From Ruegeria arenilitoris (GTDB lineage Bacteria > Pseudomonadota > Alphaproteobacteria > Rhodobacterales > Rhodobacteraceae), in NCBI RefSeq assembly GCF_013032445.1, contig NZ_WQCA01000004.1:310001-374000 (forward strand): a stretch of DNA of 64,000 bases. Reading direction: 5' to 3'. Under the pieces are notes generated by a model. The model was not told where the DNA came from. It made no database searches and was given only the letters and a program-made list of their open reading frames with translations. Shown here piece by piece: positions 35,875 to 44,107 of this stretch. Numbering within the stretch: position 1 is the stretch's first letter; each line of letters begins with the position of its first letter. The translations under genes were made by a program, and so were the position numbers.

Positions 35875-37215
35875 CTAATTTGGGTGATTTGCGCTCGCGC
35901 GCAAAATACCTTCCCGCAATATTCCAACCATGTCGTCGATCTGATCCCGAGTGATTATCAAAGGCGGAGACATTACACACATGTTGCGGCCCGGACGAAC
36001 AATCAGGCCTAGTTCGACGCAATGGCGATCAATCTCTGCCCCAATCGCAATATCTGGTTGGCCAGGCACCTCGCATTCCACAGCGCCAAGCAGGCCCACC
36101 GCCCTCACATCCTTGACGATTTCCATGTCCTTCAGCTGTGACAACTTGGATTTGAAGTAGGGTGCAATGTCACGAACATGTTCCAAGATCTCTTCGCTTT
36201 CGAGAATGTCCATACTCTTGGGCCCAGTCTCGCATGCCACTGGGTGTCCTGAATACGTATACCCGTTGGAATAGACAGCCGCGGCGATCTCGTTCAAAAT
36301 TCGATCCGAAACAGCAAAGCCGACCAATGGCACGTAACCCGACGTTACACCTTTTGCGAAGGTGATGGTATCAGGCGTGATGCCAAACACCTCTTCCGAG
36401 GCAAACCACGCGCCGCATAGTCCAAAAGCTGTGACAACCTCTTCGGGAATATAGAGAATATCGTTTTCACGGCAGATTTGACGAACCTCCTTGAGGTAAC
36501 CGTCGGGTGGCACGATCACCCCACCAGACGCTTGAACGGGTTCGGCGATGAATGCCGCAATCTTATCTGCCCCTAGCTCAGCGATCCTGTTACGCAATTC
36601 CAACAGCAGGAACTCGCAGAAACCCTCTTCCGTGACGCCTGCAGGCAAGTTCAACCTGTTAGGTTCCGTCAAGAACGAGACAGGTTCGCGATCAACGTCA
36701 AAGTTCCGTCGACTGGCCGGGCTTCCTGACATTGCCGCTGAAAGGTGTGTCGACCCATGATATCCACCGGTTCGTGCCAGAACGATATTCTTGTCCGTCT
36801 TGCCACGTACATTCTGGTAGAGTTGCACCAGGCGCAACGCCGCATCTACAGCTGTTGACCCGCCGCTGGTTAAGAACACATGGTTCAAGTCACCCGGAGT
36901 TACGTTTGCGATTTTCTCAGCTAAATGAGCAGCGGGGCTCGAAGTCGTGTACCAGGGTGAATTATAGGACAAGTGCATCGCTTGGGCGGCCATTGCCTCG
37001 GCGATGTTTTTGCGTCCGCACCCGATTTGCGAACACCACATACCAGCAGGGCCATCGATCAGTTTCCGGCCCTGATCACCCAGCACATAGATGTTTTTCG
37101 AACCTGTGATAACCGGGCGAACGATCTCACCAAGCGTTGAAATACTTTCCCACGGCTGGATGAGGTGACTTCGGGTAGCGGCTTCGATAGCTGTGATGTC
37201 ATGCAATTTGTACAT
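35875..37215 (-). CDS. Class-III aminotransferase (omega type) with altered cofactor-site Asp
   Basis: A 446-residue fold-type I PLP enzyme of the class-III aminotransferase family, which moves amino groups from omega-amino acids, amines or taurine-like donors to a keto acid. The PLP lysine is K288 in ITFAKGVTSG; GGS near 118-120 and TGGYHGST near 149-156 bind the phosphate; EPVQASGG is at 225-232. The pyridine-nitrogen aspartate, normally in a DEV motif, reads PEEV here (E258), a conservative but rare change. The chosen ATG (37215) has GAGG eight bases upstream; the frame is open 31 codons further. It sits beside a decayed IS5-type element and has no operon partner, so it may have been acquired or be losing function. 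Substrate unknown. Confidence 0.8.
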   Translation of the reverse strand: MYKLHDITAIEAATRSHLIQPWESISTLGEIVRPVITGSKNIYVLGDQGRKLIDGPAGMWCSQIGCGRKNIAEAMAAQAMHLSYNSPWYTTSSPAAHLAEKIANVTPGDLNHVFLTSGGSTAVDAALRLVQLYQNVRGKTDKNIVLARTGGYHGSTHLSAAMSGSPASRRNFDVDREPVSFLTEPNRLNLPAGVTEEGFCEFLLLELRNRIAELGADKIAAFIAEPVQASGGVIVPPDGYLKEVRQICRENDILYIPEEVVTAFGLCGAWFASEEVFGITPDTITFAKGVTSGYVPLVGFAVSDRILNEIAAAVYSNGYTYSGHPVACETGPKSMDILESEEILEHVRDIAPYFKSKLSQLKDMEIVKDVRAVGLLGAVECEVPGQPDIAIGAEIDRHCVELGLIVRPGRNMCVMSPPLIITRDQIDDMVGILREGILRASANHPN

Positions 37216-37572
37216 GGCGGGCCTCTGGACTGCTCGCGCCTGTAGCGCAGTTATGGAGTGAAATGTTTCGGAAAGAACGCAGTTAGCAGACCTGATAGGT
37301 TGGATCACCTAGCCAAACCTCGCGCAGTTGAATTTTATGAAAGCGCCACGCCGTTTGTGGCCTCGGTTGAGATGCCTGTTGCCGATGACGGCCTGTTTGC
37401 TCTGGTACTGGCGGCGATCATGAAGCGCCTGTTGCCCGTTTAGAAGCACCGAAAAGATCTGGAATCTTGTGAATGGGGCTTGGCGGCCGCTTTCTCTCAG
37501 ATTATCTGGACATTTAACACGTTCACTCAACAGCCATGCACCGCGCGATCGGCGCTTAAGCGAGTTCCGTTC
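37216..37572. other. Intergenic region, possible gene debris
   Basis: 357 bases between the divergent aminotransferase and DUF1289 genes. A short open stretch on the plus strand (about 37300-37443, including FYESATPFVASVEMPV) looks more coding-like than background and ends at a TAG, but has no clear start and no family I recognise. It may be the 3' end of a lost gene. Otherwise nothing supported. Confidence 0.3.
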
Positions 37573-37827
37573 ATGAGCAAAAAAGTCCCGACACCCTGTA
37601 TTGATGTCTGCAAGTTTCGCCGCGAGGGGCATTGCATCGGGTGTTCCATGACCAAAAGCCAAAAAAAGCTGTTCAAATCAATCAAGCGCCTCGATCAGCA
37701 AGAGGCCTTTCTTCAGATGTTGGTCTGCCAGCAGGAACAAATGGGCCGGTACACCCATTGGGGACCGGCCTATCTGAAAAAGCTGAAAAAGAAGAAAGCC
37801 AAGCTCAAGATTACCCTGGCGGGCTAG
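37573..37827 (+). CDS. DUF1289 small cysteine-rich protein
   Basis: An 84-residue protein of the DUF1289 family. The N-terminal motif CIDVCKFRREGHCIGC near residues 9-24 has the four-cysteine pattern (CxxxC...CxxC) of this family and could hold a metal or iron-sulfur cluster. The rest is lysine-rich and helical (KLFKSIKRL, then LKKLKKKKAK), suggesting RNA or membrane contact, but no function is established. The chosen ATG follows a longer open frame starting at 37480; the cysteine motif begins eight residues in, as in relatives. It converges on dps with one base between stops. Confidence 0.75.
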   Translation: MSKKVPTPCIDVCKFRREGHCIGCSMTKSQKKLFKSIKRLDQQEAFLQMLVCQQEQMGRYTHWGPAYLKKLKKKKAKLKITLAG

Positions 37828-37828
37828 T

Positions 37829-38299
37829 TCAGCGCAGCATCGAACGCAGGAACCATGCAAACTTTTCGTGGGTCTGACCACGGCTGATGCACAGGTCTTC
37901 GGTCAGGGTATCGCCGTGTCCAGCGGCCAGTTCACCAGCACCCGCCAAGGTTGATGCCAGCGTTTCCTGAGCGTCCAGCATCATCTGGATCATCTCTTTG
38001 TCGGTTGCATCACCTTCCTGCTCGTTCACCTTCGAGCGTTTCAGCATACCGGCCAGAGTACCTTCGGCATAGGCGTCCAGCGCTTTGACGCGCTCGGCCA
38101 GATCGTCCTGTGCCACAAAGTGATCCTCGTAGATCTTCTGAAACAGGTCATGCAGAGGGCCAAAGGCCATGCCGGTCACGTTCCAGTGAAAGTTCTGCGC
38201 CAGCATCGTGGTCACGGCGGTTTCCGCAACACATTGGTTCAGCGCATCAGCGATGGCAGTACGTGAATCGGTGGTCAGGTCGATAGCTGTCTGGGTCAT
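37829..38299 (-). CDS. dps: Dps ferritin-like DNA-protection protein
   Basis: A 156-residue Dps. It forms a 12-subunit shell that oxidises iron with hydrogen peroxide and stores it, protecting DNA. The inter-subunit ferroxidase ligands are all present: H38 (NFHWNV), H50, D65 and E69 (AQDDLAER), at the family's exact spacing. The N-terminus is short without a lysine tail, so direct DNA binding may be weak. An Irr-type iron-control box lies about 100 bases upstream (38398-38414). Bacterioferritin with a similar box is found 4.5 kb away. Confidence 0.93.
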   Translation of the reverse strand: MTQTAIDLTTDSRTAIADALNQCVAETAVTTMLAQNFHWNVTGMAFGPLHDLFQKIYEDHFVAQDDLAERVKALDAYAEGTLAGMLKRSKVNEQEGDATDKEMIQMMLDAQETLASTLAGAGELAAGHGDTLTEDLCISRGQTHEKFAWFLRSMLR

Positions 38300-38397
38300 A
38301 ACAATTCCCTAAATCCTTCGGTTAAACGCTCTGTTCGATAGAAAAAAACAGTGCTCTAACACTTATTTAGAGGATCATCTGAGAATTCCAAGAACTT

Positions 38398-38414
38398 TTT
38401 AGAATTATTCTAAA
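38398..38414. promoter_or_regulatory. Iron control element (ICE / Irr box) upstream of dps
   Basis: TTTAGAATTATTCTAAA is a perfect inverted repeat with 7-base arms and 3-base centre, the consensus form of the alphaproteobacterial Irr box. It lies about 100 bases before the dps start and overlaps the stop codon of the next gene. Irr controls iron-storage genes in Rhizobiales and Rhodobacterales. Confidence 0.75.
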
Positions 38415-38844
38415 TTTGACGAAATTGCTCGGAAACCGAACGAACAAGAAAGGCCAGATTCTGTTGCGTCCAACGGGGGACACGGGAACGGATCAGGAAA
38501 CGGAAACTGTCGTCATCTTTCCTTTCAACCGCTTCTATCAGTCGGCCCAACCACGCCTCATCAAAGGACAGCTCGGTCGTTCCGGGGCGAAAAAACACGG
38601 GACGTTTCGATAGCGCTTGACGGAGGCCGCGCATCAGGATTTCCGCGTGGCGCATATGCGCGTCCGCTGGGTCGGCCAGCAAAAGGGCGCAGGCCTGATC
38701 CAGATCCACGCGCGAGGCCGAGCGACATTGAAGCGCAACCATACGGAGATGATTGATGATCTGCACCGTACGCTCCTGCAGCTGGGTGGCGTGAGGGTAG
38801 TGGACGTCATCCTTAAATTTGAAACTGATTGCCTGCATCATCAT
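38410..38844 (-). CDS. Conserved-looking protein of unknown function
   Basis: A 144-residue cytoplasmic protein that I do not recognise. It is predicted largely helical, with no signal peptide or membrane segment. The middle contains QERTVQIINHLRMVALQCRS and a D/A-rich loop DPADAHMRH; the C-terminal part (FRFLIRSRVPRWTQQNLAFL) is basic and aromatic, and may contact a partner or nucleic acid. Start choice is uncertain: three ATG codons in a row lie at 38838-38844, and the frame is open back to a TTG at 38901. Transcription is toward dps, and the Irr box of dps overlaps its stop, so it may share a promoter region but is probably separate. Coding status rests on length, composition and normal codon use. 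Confidence 0.55.
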   Translation of the reverse strand: MMMQAISFKFKDDVHYPHATQLQERTVQIINHLRMVALQCRSASRVDLDQACALLLADPADAHMRHAEILMRGLRQALSKRPVFFRPGTTELSFDEAWLGRLIEAVERKDDDSFRFLIRSRVPRWTQQNLAFLVRSVSEQFRQI

Positions 38845-38924
38845 GTGGGACCGCTTCAATTTTCCATTCCTGACAATAGTGCTAAGGTTTAATTCAGGCA
38901 AGCGGTGACGTGCAAAAAGTGAAG

Positions 38925-38949
38925 ACCGGGCCGATGGGGTCGGCCCGGT
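38925..38949 (-). terminator. Rho-independent terminator of the RCC1/RTX gene
   Basis: ACCGGGCCGA and TCGGCCCGGT form a perfect 10-bp GC-rich stem with a 5-base loop, 13 bases after the RTX gene stop. On the minus strand it is followed by CTTCACTTTTTGC, a T-rich tail. Confidence 0.8.
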
Positions 38950-38962
38950 TTCAATTCCGTGT

Positions 38963-41900
38963 TTAAACGAAGGTGAACGTGTCGTTGTCCAGTTCCGACA
39001 GCCATGTGTTGTTCAATGTCAAACTGTCTGTTTCATTGAAGGAAATGACCGTGTCCCACCCATCCTGAACAGCGTTTGCAATCAGGTCGCCGAAACTATC
39101 GATGCCTTCAATGTCGATGGCAATCTGATCCCCGGGCGCTGACCAGAACCACCAGTCAAAGCCCGCCTCAAAGTCACGGATCGTGTCATGACCGCCGTTG
39201 AATACAAATGTATCAACGCCCCAGCCGCCGACCAGAACGTCGTTGCCAGTGCCACCATCCAGAACGTCGTTGCCCCAGCCACCTTTCAGCCAGTCATTGC
39301 CAGCACCGCCTTTCAGATCGTCGCGACCCCAACCGCCTTTCAACCAGTCGTTATCCGCGCCGCCGTCCAGCATGTCATTGCCGAGACCGCCGGTTAACCA
39401 ATCATTGCCCTCGCCACCCAGAACGGCATCATCGCCTCTGCCACCGTTCAGCCAGTCATCGCCACCGGCACCGGAAACGATGTCGTCGCCGTGTTTGCCG
39501 TTGATCACGTCATCGTCCGACCCGCCGCGCAGCACATCATCTTTGCGTGTACCACGTACAGATTCTGACGCTGCAGCCTCTTCGCTGGTCGTGAAATTGA
39601 AGGTCGATCTATCGCCCTCGGGAATTCCCTCATAGGCATTTCCATCCAGATCCTCGAAGGCGCCATCGGTGATTTCAACGTAGTAACGCGCATCAGGATG
39701 CAGATGCTCTGGCGGTGTTACGGTGACGGTGGCAGCGTCGAACGACACCAGACGTTGATCGGTCACGTCGATTTCGGTCCGCTCACCGCTGTCGCGATTA
39801 ACCAGAGTCAGTGTGCCTTCTCCGGCTTGTACCTCTTCCGTGAAGTTCAGGGTTAGTGCTGCGTCATTGGCAATGTCTCTGCCATTGTCGCTGGGTGTTG
39901 CAGAGACTAGGAACGGGTCAGCTTCGCCACCCAATTCGATCTGTGTCGGTGCATAAACCGACCCCTCAGAAGAGAAGCCAAGCCGCCCATCCGAGTTCAA
40001 GCCCAATGTGAAGATTTCACCGGTGTCCGTCACCGCAATGATCGAGTTCGGACCGGTATGCAGTTCAACCACATTCACGTCGTCCAGTTCCGCGACCAGA
40101 GTCGGATAGAAATTGGCGTCGCCTTCGGTTGCTGGATCACCGTCCAGACCACCTGTCGGGCCTTCGTCATTAGGGCCCCAGGCATAGATATCGCCATCAT
40201 CTGTCAGCGCCATGAACCATCGCGCACCGCCTTTGATCTCGATTACGCCTTCAGGCATCAATTCGGTCAATTCGACCGGCGCCAGCACATCAGCCTCGTC
40301 CACCTCAAAGGTGCCATCACCGTTATCGCTGCCCTGCAACAACTGACCAAAGCGGGACTCGCCCCAGCCAAATACGCGGCCATCTTCGGTGACGGCAAAC
40401 GAGGTTTTGGTATCTGCGGTGACCGATGTCACATTGGCGGGCAGGCCTTCGACCAGAACCGGCTCGGTCGAACGACGTGTCGGAGAGCCGTCCTCTTCCA
40501 GCGCGTCGGGCGAACCCAGCTGCCCGTCGGTGTTGCTGCCAAAGGCCCAGACCTGCCCATCTGCGGTCAGTGCAAGTGTATGTGACGTACCGCTTGAGAT
40601 GGACACCACAATCTCGTTTTCCAGCGCTCCAACTACGGTTGGTTCAAGACGTTCGTCTTGATCGCCCAGAACCAGTTGACCGTTCGAGTTATTGCCCCAG
40701 GCATACAACGTGCCAGTGTCCGAGATCGCATAAGAGACACTGTTACCGTTTTCGATACTGGTGATGTTCACATCGTCCAACGCTTCGATCTTGACGGCGG
40801 TGGTGCGCGTTTCCTCATCACCGGTCCCCAGCGGGCCGCGATTGTTGAAGCCAAAGGAATAGACGTCGCCCTCGTCTGTCAGGAAAGTGGTGTGCAGAAG
40901 ACCAGCAGAGACCGAGACGATCTGCGCGTCAAATCCTTCAGCCATTTCAACGGCCACCGGGGTTTTGACTTCAAACCCGGTCTCGCCAATGCCCAACTGG
41001 CCCACGACGTTTTCACCGCTGGTGTAAAGCGTGTTGGTCTCGCTATCCAGGAAGACCGAGAAGTGTTTGCCCGCCCCGACCGTAGAAGCCGCAACCTGTG
41101 CTGTGCCTTCGAAAAACTCGACCGCACGCGCGCGGGTCAGCTGATCATCATAGGTGTTTGAGCCGTAGATCGCCGTTTCACCTTCGTCCAGAAAATCGCC
41201 GTCGCCGTTCATATCGGTCAGGGAAATCACGTGGCTGTTGCCGCCAAAGTCGTTACCGGTCAGAACCACGTTGCCGTCTTCGTCGGCCGCAACAGAAAAC
41301 CCGATTTCAGCGTTCAGACCTTCGGGCATGGCGCTTGCGTTCCAAACCTCGACTGCTTCGGCGGCATCGTCGATCTGGCCCGAGCCGTCCAGATCGGTCA
41401 AGCGGAACAGTTTCAGTTCCTCGCCCGAAGACGGGAACCATGTCAGAGTGTATAGCGCGCCATCCACAGCCACCGCGTTGGCAATATCCACCGGTGCACC
41501 GAAGTTCATGTCGTCCGAAATGAAATTGGTGACTTCATCCTCCTGAATTGTGCCGTCGCCGTTGGTGTCTTCGATCCGATAAATTACATCCGTTTCGGCT
41601 CCGGCCAGATCGCTCAGATAAGCGACGTCACCATCAAAGCTGAGGTCGAAAGGCACGGCAGTATCAACGATGGTCTGGACGTCCAGCCAGACGGTTGCCT
41701 CGCCTTCATCATTGGCGTCGCCGTCACCGTTCAGGTTCACGGTCCGGTAAATCGCATCCTGCGGGGCCGAGCGGACGCCCGCGTTGGCGACGTAAATCGC
41801 ACCATCGGCGCCTTCGTGAATGCCGTTGGGCGTAACGGTCGAAAGCCCGGCTGCGTTATCCGCCGAAAACCACACTGCCGCTTCGCCAACATCCTGAGCG

Positions 41901-42172
41901 TCGCCGTCGTTGTTAAGGTCCGTAAGTTTGTAAACCGTGTCCGTGCTGCCGTCCCCGGCGAAGACAGATTTGTCCGACGCCTGATGAATCGTGAACACAT
42001 TCTGAGTCGGCGCTTCCAACCCGGACGCGTTATTTTCGTCGAAAAAGACAGTGGTCTCTTCCGCACCCGACACAGTGCCGTCGCCGTCTTTATCCTGAAG
42101 CAGCAGTATTTGATCTTTGCGTTGATCACCAACAATCACGCCATTCGGCGCACGAGAAATCAATCGTGCCAT
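38963..42172 (-). CDS. Large RCC1 / Ig-like / RTX calcium-binding protein, probably type I secreted
   Basis: A 1069-residue acidic protein with no signal peptide. Residues about 1-375 form a propeller-like region holding six EF-hand-like loops of the form DxNGDGxxxxxE, spaced 45-80 residues apart. About 365-770 carries some seven RCC1-type blades (GLLHTTFLTDEGDVYSFG and similar) expected to make a second propeller. About 775-875 is a Big_5/SbsA-type Ig-like domain. About 880-1000 has 12 RTX nonapeptides (GGxGxDxLx), several with the unusual tryptophan form DWLKGGWG. The last 70 residues are the likely type I secretion signal. It should be exported by an ABC exporter not present in the window and fold on binding calcium outside. 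No catalytic motif was seen. ATG 42172 is preferred to a TTG seven codons upstream. Confidence 0.85.
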   Translation of the reverse strand: MARLISRAPNGVIVGDQRKDQILLLQDKDGDGTVSGAEETTVFFDENNASGLEAPTQNVFTIHQASDKSVFAGDGSTDTVYKLTDLNNDGDAQDVGEAAVWFSADNAAGLSTVTPNGIHEGADGAIYVANAGVRSAPQDAIYRTVNLNGDGDANDEGEATVWLDVQTIVDTAVPFDLSFDGDVAYLSDLAGAETDVIYRIEDTNGDGTIQEDEVTNFISDDMNFGAPVDIANAVAVDGALYTLTWFPSSGEELKLFRLTDLDGSGQIDDAAEAVEVWNASAMPEGLNAEIGFSVAADEDGNVVLTGNDFGGNSHVISLTDMNGDGDFLDEGETAIYGSNTYDDQLTRARAVEFFEGTAQVAASTVGAGKHFSVFLDSETNTLYTSGENVVGQLGIGETGFEVKTPVAVEMAEGFDAQIVSVSAGLLHTTFLTDEGDVYSFGFNNRGPLGTGDEETRTTAVKIEALDDVNITSIENGNSVSYAISDTGTLYAWGNNSNGQLVLGDQDERLEPTVVGALENEIVVSISSGTSHTLALTADGQVWAFGSNTDGQLGSPDALEEDGSPTRRSTEPVLVEGLPANVTSVTADTKTSFAVTEDGRVFGWGESRFGQLLQGSDNGDGTFEVDEADVLAPVELTELMPEGVIEIKGGARWFMALTDDGDIYAWGPNDEGPTGGLDGDPATEGDANFYPTLVAELDDVNVVELHTGPNSIIAVTDTGEIFTLGLNSDGRLGFSSEGSVYAPTQIELGGEADPFLVSATPSDNGRDIANDAALTLNFTEEVQAGEGTLTLVNRDSGERTEIDVTDQRLVSFDAATVTVTPPEHLHPDARYYVEITDGAFEDLDGNAYEGIPEGDRSTFNFTTSEEAAASESVRGTRKDDVLRGGSDDDVINGKHGDDIVSGAGGDDWLNGGRGDDAVLGGEGNDWLTGGLGNDMLDGGADNDWLKGGWGRDDLKGGAGNDWLKGGWGNDVLDGGTGNDVLVGGWGVDTFVFNGGHDTIRDFEAGFDWWFWSAPGDQIAIDIEGIDSFGDLIANAVQDGWDTVISFNETDSLTLNNTWLSELDNDTFTFV
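39180..39540 (-). repeat. RTX nonapeptide repeat array
   Basis: Twelve consecutive 27-base units encode GGxGxDxLx. Four carry Trp at the variable position, and the codon pattern is uniform, suggesting recent duplication within the array. Confidence 0.8.
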
Positions 42173-42301
42173 AAGTTTGGCCCCCAAAAACAAGTCACAG
42201 ATTTACCTTGCAGACTCGCTGGGTGCGCAGATGGCTTAATCTCAGATGTTAACTTTGTCTACAGGGATTGATCGGCACGGTAGATTTGAAGAGAAACGCT
42301 G

Positions 42302-42613
42302 GTGCTTGGATTCATAACCAGTAGATGACAGTTGCTGCGATTGCCAAGGCTGACAGGAAGACCTTGGAAATCTGTCGTAGCGGGTTGCTACGCGCCTCTA
42401 ATTCCTGAGCCTACCAAAACCAACCTCAATGCGGTTTCGCCGCTTGTATCTGCGCGTATCATATCTCGTGGGTGTCTTGCGTTGCTTACGACCGGGGGCA
42501 CAATCGCTCAAAAGCTCATCACAATCGTCCACGTACTCCTGAAATCTAAGGAGAACTGGTCGGCGGGGACCATCTGAGAAATACAGTTGCCAGTAAGGCC
42601 GCCCTGTGAACAC
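42302..42613 (-). pseudogene. IS5-type transposase remnant with stop and frameshift
   Basis: The minus strand reads APGRKQRKTPTRYDTRRYKR, then RNRIEVGFGRLRN, an in-frame stop, RRVATRYDRFP, and after a frame change KVFLSALAIAATVIYWL. This is the C-terminal third of an IS5-group transposase, related to but distinct from the remnant at 35622-35822 and in the same orientation. It is clearly inactive. The pair flanks the aminotransferase-dps-RTX segment. Confidence 0.8.
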
Positions 42614-42757
42614 TAAAGTTTCGAACTTTTCCCTGCTTTTTCTCCATTCTCAGAGCTGGGCCGGCCGGAAGCCAATGCTAAAAGCTGTCGAAATAAATCA
42701 AACGAGAATCGTCGGAATTTCGGGTATTTAGCTGAATTCAATAGGCATTTCGCAAGT

Positions 42758-42774
42758 TTTTGAGCTATTCTAAA
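42758..42774. promoter_or_regulatory. Iron control element (ICE / Irr box-like) upstream of bfr
   Basis: TTTTGAGCTATTCTAAA matches the Irr-box pattern TTTAGAA-N3-TTCTAAA with two mismatches in the left arm and a perfect right arm, 66 bases before the bfr ATG. Confidence 0.55.
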
Positions 42775-42840
42775 AGGTGCTATTATCCAATCCCGAAAGT
42801 CTTTTCCAAGCACAAGCAACATTAGCCAGGGAGATTAGTG

Positions 42841-43326
42841 ATGAAGGGTGACAAAAAGGTAATCGAATATCTCAACAAAGCACTTCGGCACGAATTGACT
42901 GCGGTAAGCCAGTATTGGTTGCACTACCGCCTTCAGGATGATTGGGGTCTGGGGAGCATGGCCAAGAAAAGCCGTGAGGAATCCATCGAAGAGATGGAGC
43001 ACGCCGACAAGTTGATTCAGCGGATCATTCTTTTGGAAGGCCACCCAAACCTGCAGAAGCTGGATCCGCTGAAGATCGGTGAAAACCCGCGTGAAACGCT
43101 GGAATGCGATCTGGCCGCTGAGCAAAGCGCTCGCGCGCTCTACAAAGAAGCCAGAGATGTTTGCAAGGACGCTGGCGATTATGTTTCCATGGGATTGTTT
43201 GAAGAACTGATGTCAGACGAAGAAGGTCATATTGATTTTCTTGAGACGCAGTTGGATCTTTATGACCGTGTCGGGCCAGAGCTGTTTGCTCAACTGAACG
43301 CGACAAAGATGGAAGACGCAGACTGA
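42841..43326 (+). CDS. bfr: Bacterioferritin
   Basis: A 161-residue haem-containing ferritin that forms a 24-subunit iron store. All di-iron ligands are in the standard places: E18, E51, H54, then E94, E127 and H130 ([15 protein letters not shown]). The haem ligand M52 is present in EEMEHAD. An upstream GTG is adjacent, but AGGGAGA is placed for the ATG at 42841. An Irr-type box lies at 42758-42774. No bacterioferritin-associated ferredoxin gene is next to it. With dps 4.5 kb away it forms an iron-storage pair likely under shared control. Confidence 0.95.
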   Translation: MKGDKKVIEYLNKALRHELTAVSQYWLHYRLQDDWGLGSMAKKSREESIEEMEHADKLIQRIILLEGHPNLQKLDPLKIGENPRETLECDLAAEQSARALYKEARDVCKDAGDYVSMGLFEELMSDEEGHIDFLETQLDLYDRVGPELFAQLNATKMEDAD

Positions 43327-43461
43327 CCTGTCAGACAAGCGCTTGGCGACTTGGGCGCAACATTGCTGAGCGAGTTCGGTTAGGACAGGACAGCGTTTCC
43401 AATGCTGGCAAGTACAGTCGAGGGGCGTATTGTTGGGAACACTACAGGATGAAAAATCACA

Positions 43462-43566
43462 GATGGATATTCTAAAGCATCTTGCGGATCATCACCCGGC
43501 CTCGATCCTGCTGCCAGCTTCGTTCGGCAATGAAATTAATAACGCTTTGGCTAAAACCCTGTCTTG
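43462..43566 (+). pseudogene. Possible truncated gene next to an IS3 remnant
   Basis: A 34-codon open frame beginning MDILKHLADHHPASILLPAS ends where IS3-type transposon DNA begins, its last residues and stop overlapping the element's end. It may be the 5' stub of a gene broken by insertion. The family is unknown and the call is tentative. Confidence 0.25.
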
Positions 43567-43766
43567 AGCAGCCTCATCTGACTGGTCCGGTTTGATTGTT
43601 GGTGCATGATTGGCCTCAGTTCCATGGGGATGATGGTTTCTGGCGCTGGTGGGCGATAGCCCAATGCACTGTGTGGTCTTTTCGTATTGTAGTGTTTTCT
43701 CCATTCTTCGATCAGGATCTGGGCTTCACGCAGGGTATAGAAAATCTCCCCGTTGAGGAGTTCGTC
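43551..43766 (-). pseudogene. IS3-type transposase (OrfB) C-terminal remnant
   Basis: The minus frame reads DELLNGEIFYTLREAQILIE, then EWRKHYNTKRPHSALGYRPP and APETI, the highly conserved C-terminus of IS3-family (IS407/ISxac-like) integrase-type transposases. It keeps the segment near the last catalytic Glu but no more than about 70 codons. The 5' part and the left end are missing. Confidence 0.8.
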
Positions 43767-44107
43767 TGCTTTTCGGACCTCCGTCCGTCTTCCAGCTTCG
43801 CTTGCGCAGCGAATGTCTCCTTTGACGGGCCGCGCCGCAGCGACGAATCCCACCGATCAACGGCAGCTAAGGGCCGGTAAGGAGCAAATCTCGTACCCGG
43901 CCTTTTCGTACTGCTACACTTCGGGACTGACGCTCCTGAAATGAGTCGTCGAAAACTGGGGAACTCGTCCGAGACGTTGCGGGTAGTGGAGGCTGCTTCA
44001 AGTGACCAAGCTCTTTTTGCGGAGCAGACACTCAACCAAACCGTACCCGACCAGCCTCCGCGAGATGAAACTATTTTTGTCGCGGTTTCTTTCCAATTGA
44101 TGAGTTT
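43767..44107. other. Non-coding stretch, possible dispersed repeat
   Basis: No gene supported. The DNA has open frames on both strands but none with a recognisable product. It abuts the IS3 remnant and resembles the low-complexity, self-complementary intergenic DNA seen between roseobacter accessory genes; copy number cannot be judged from one window. Confidence 0.35.

Noticed and set aside
37309..37662. A 117-codon minus-strand frame across the DUF1289 promoter
   Set aside because: Overlaps the start of the DUF1289 gene, lacks a ribosome site and matches nothing.
42173..42301. A separate small gene between the RTX gene and the IS5 remnant
   Set aside because: No start with a ribosome site and no conserved residues; it is most likely promoter DNA for the RTX gene.
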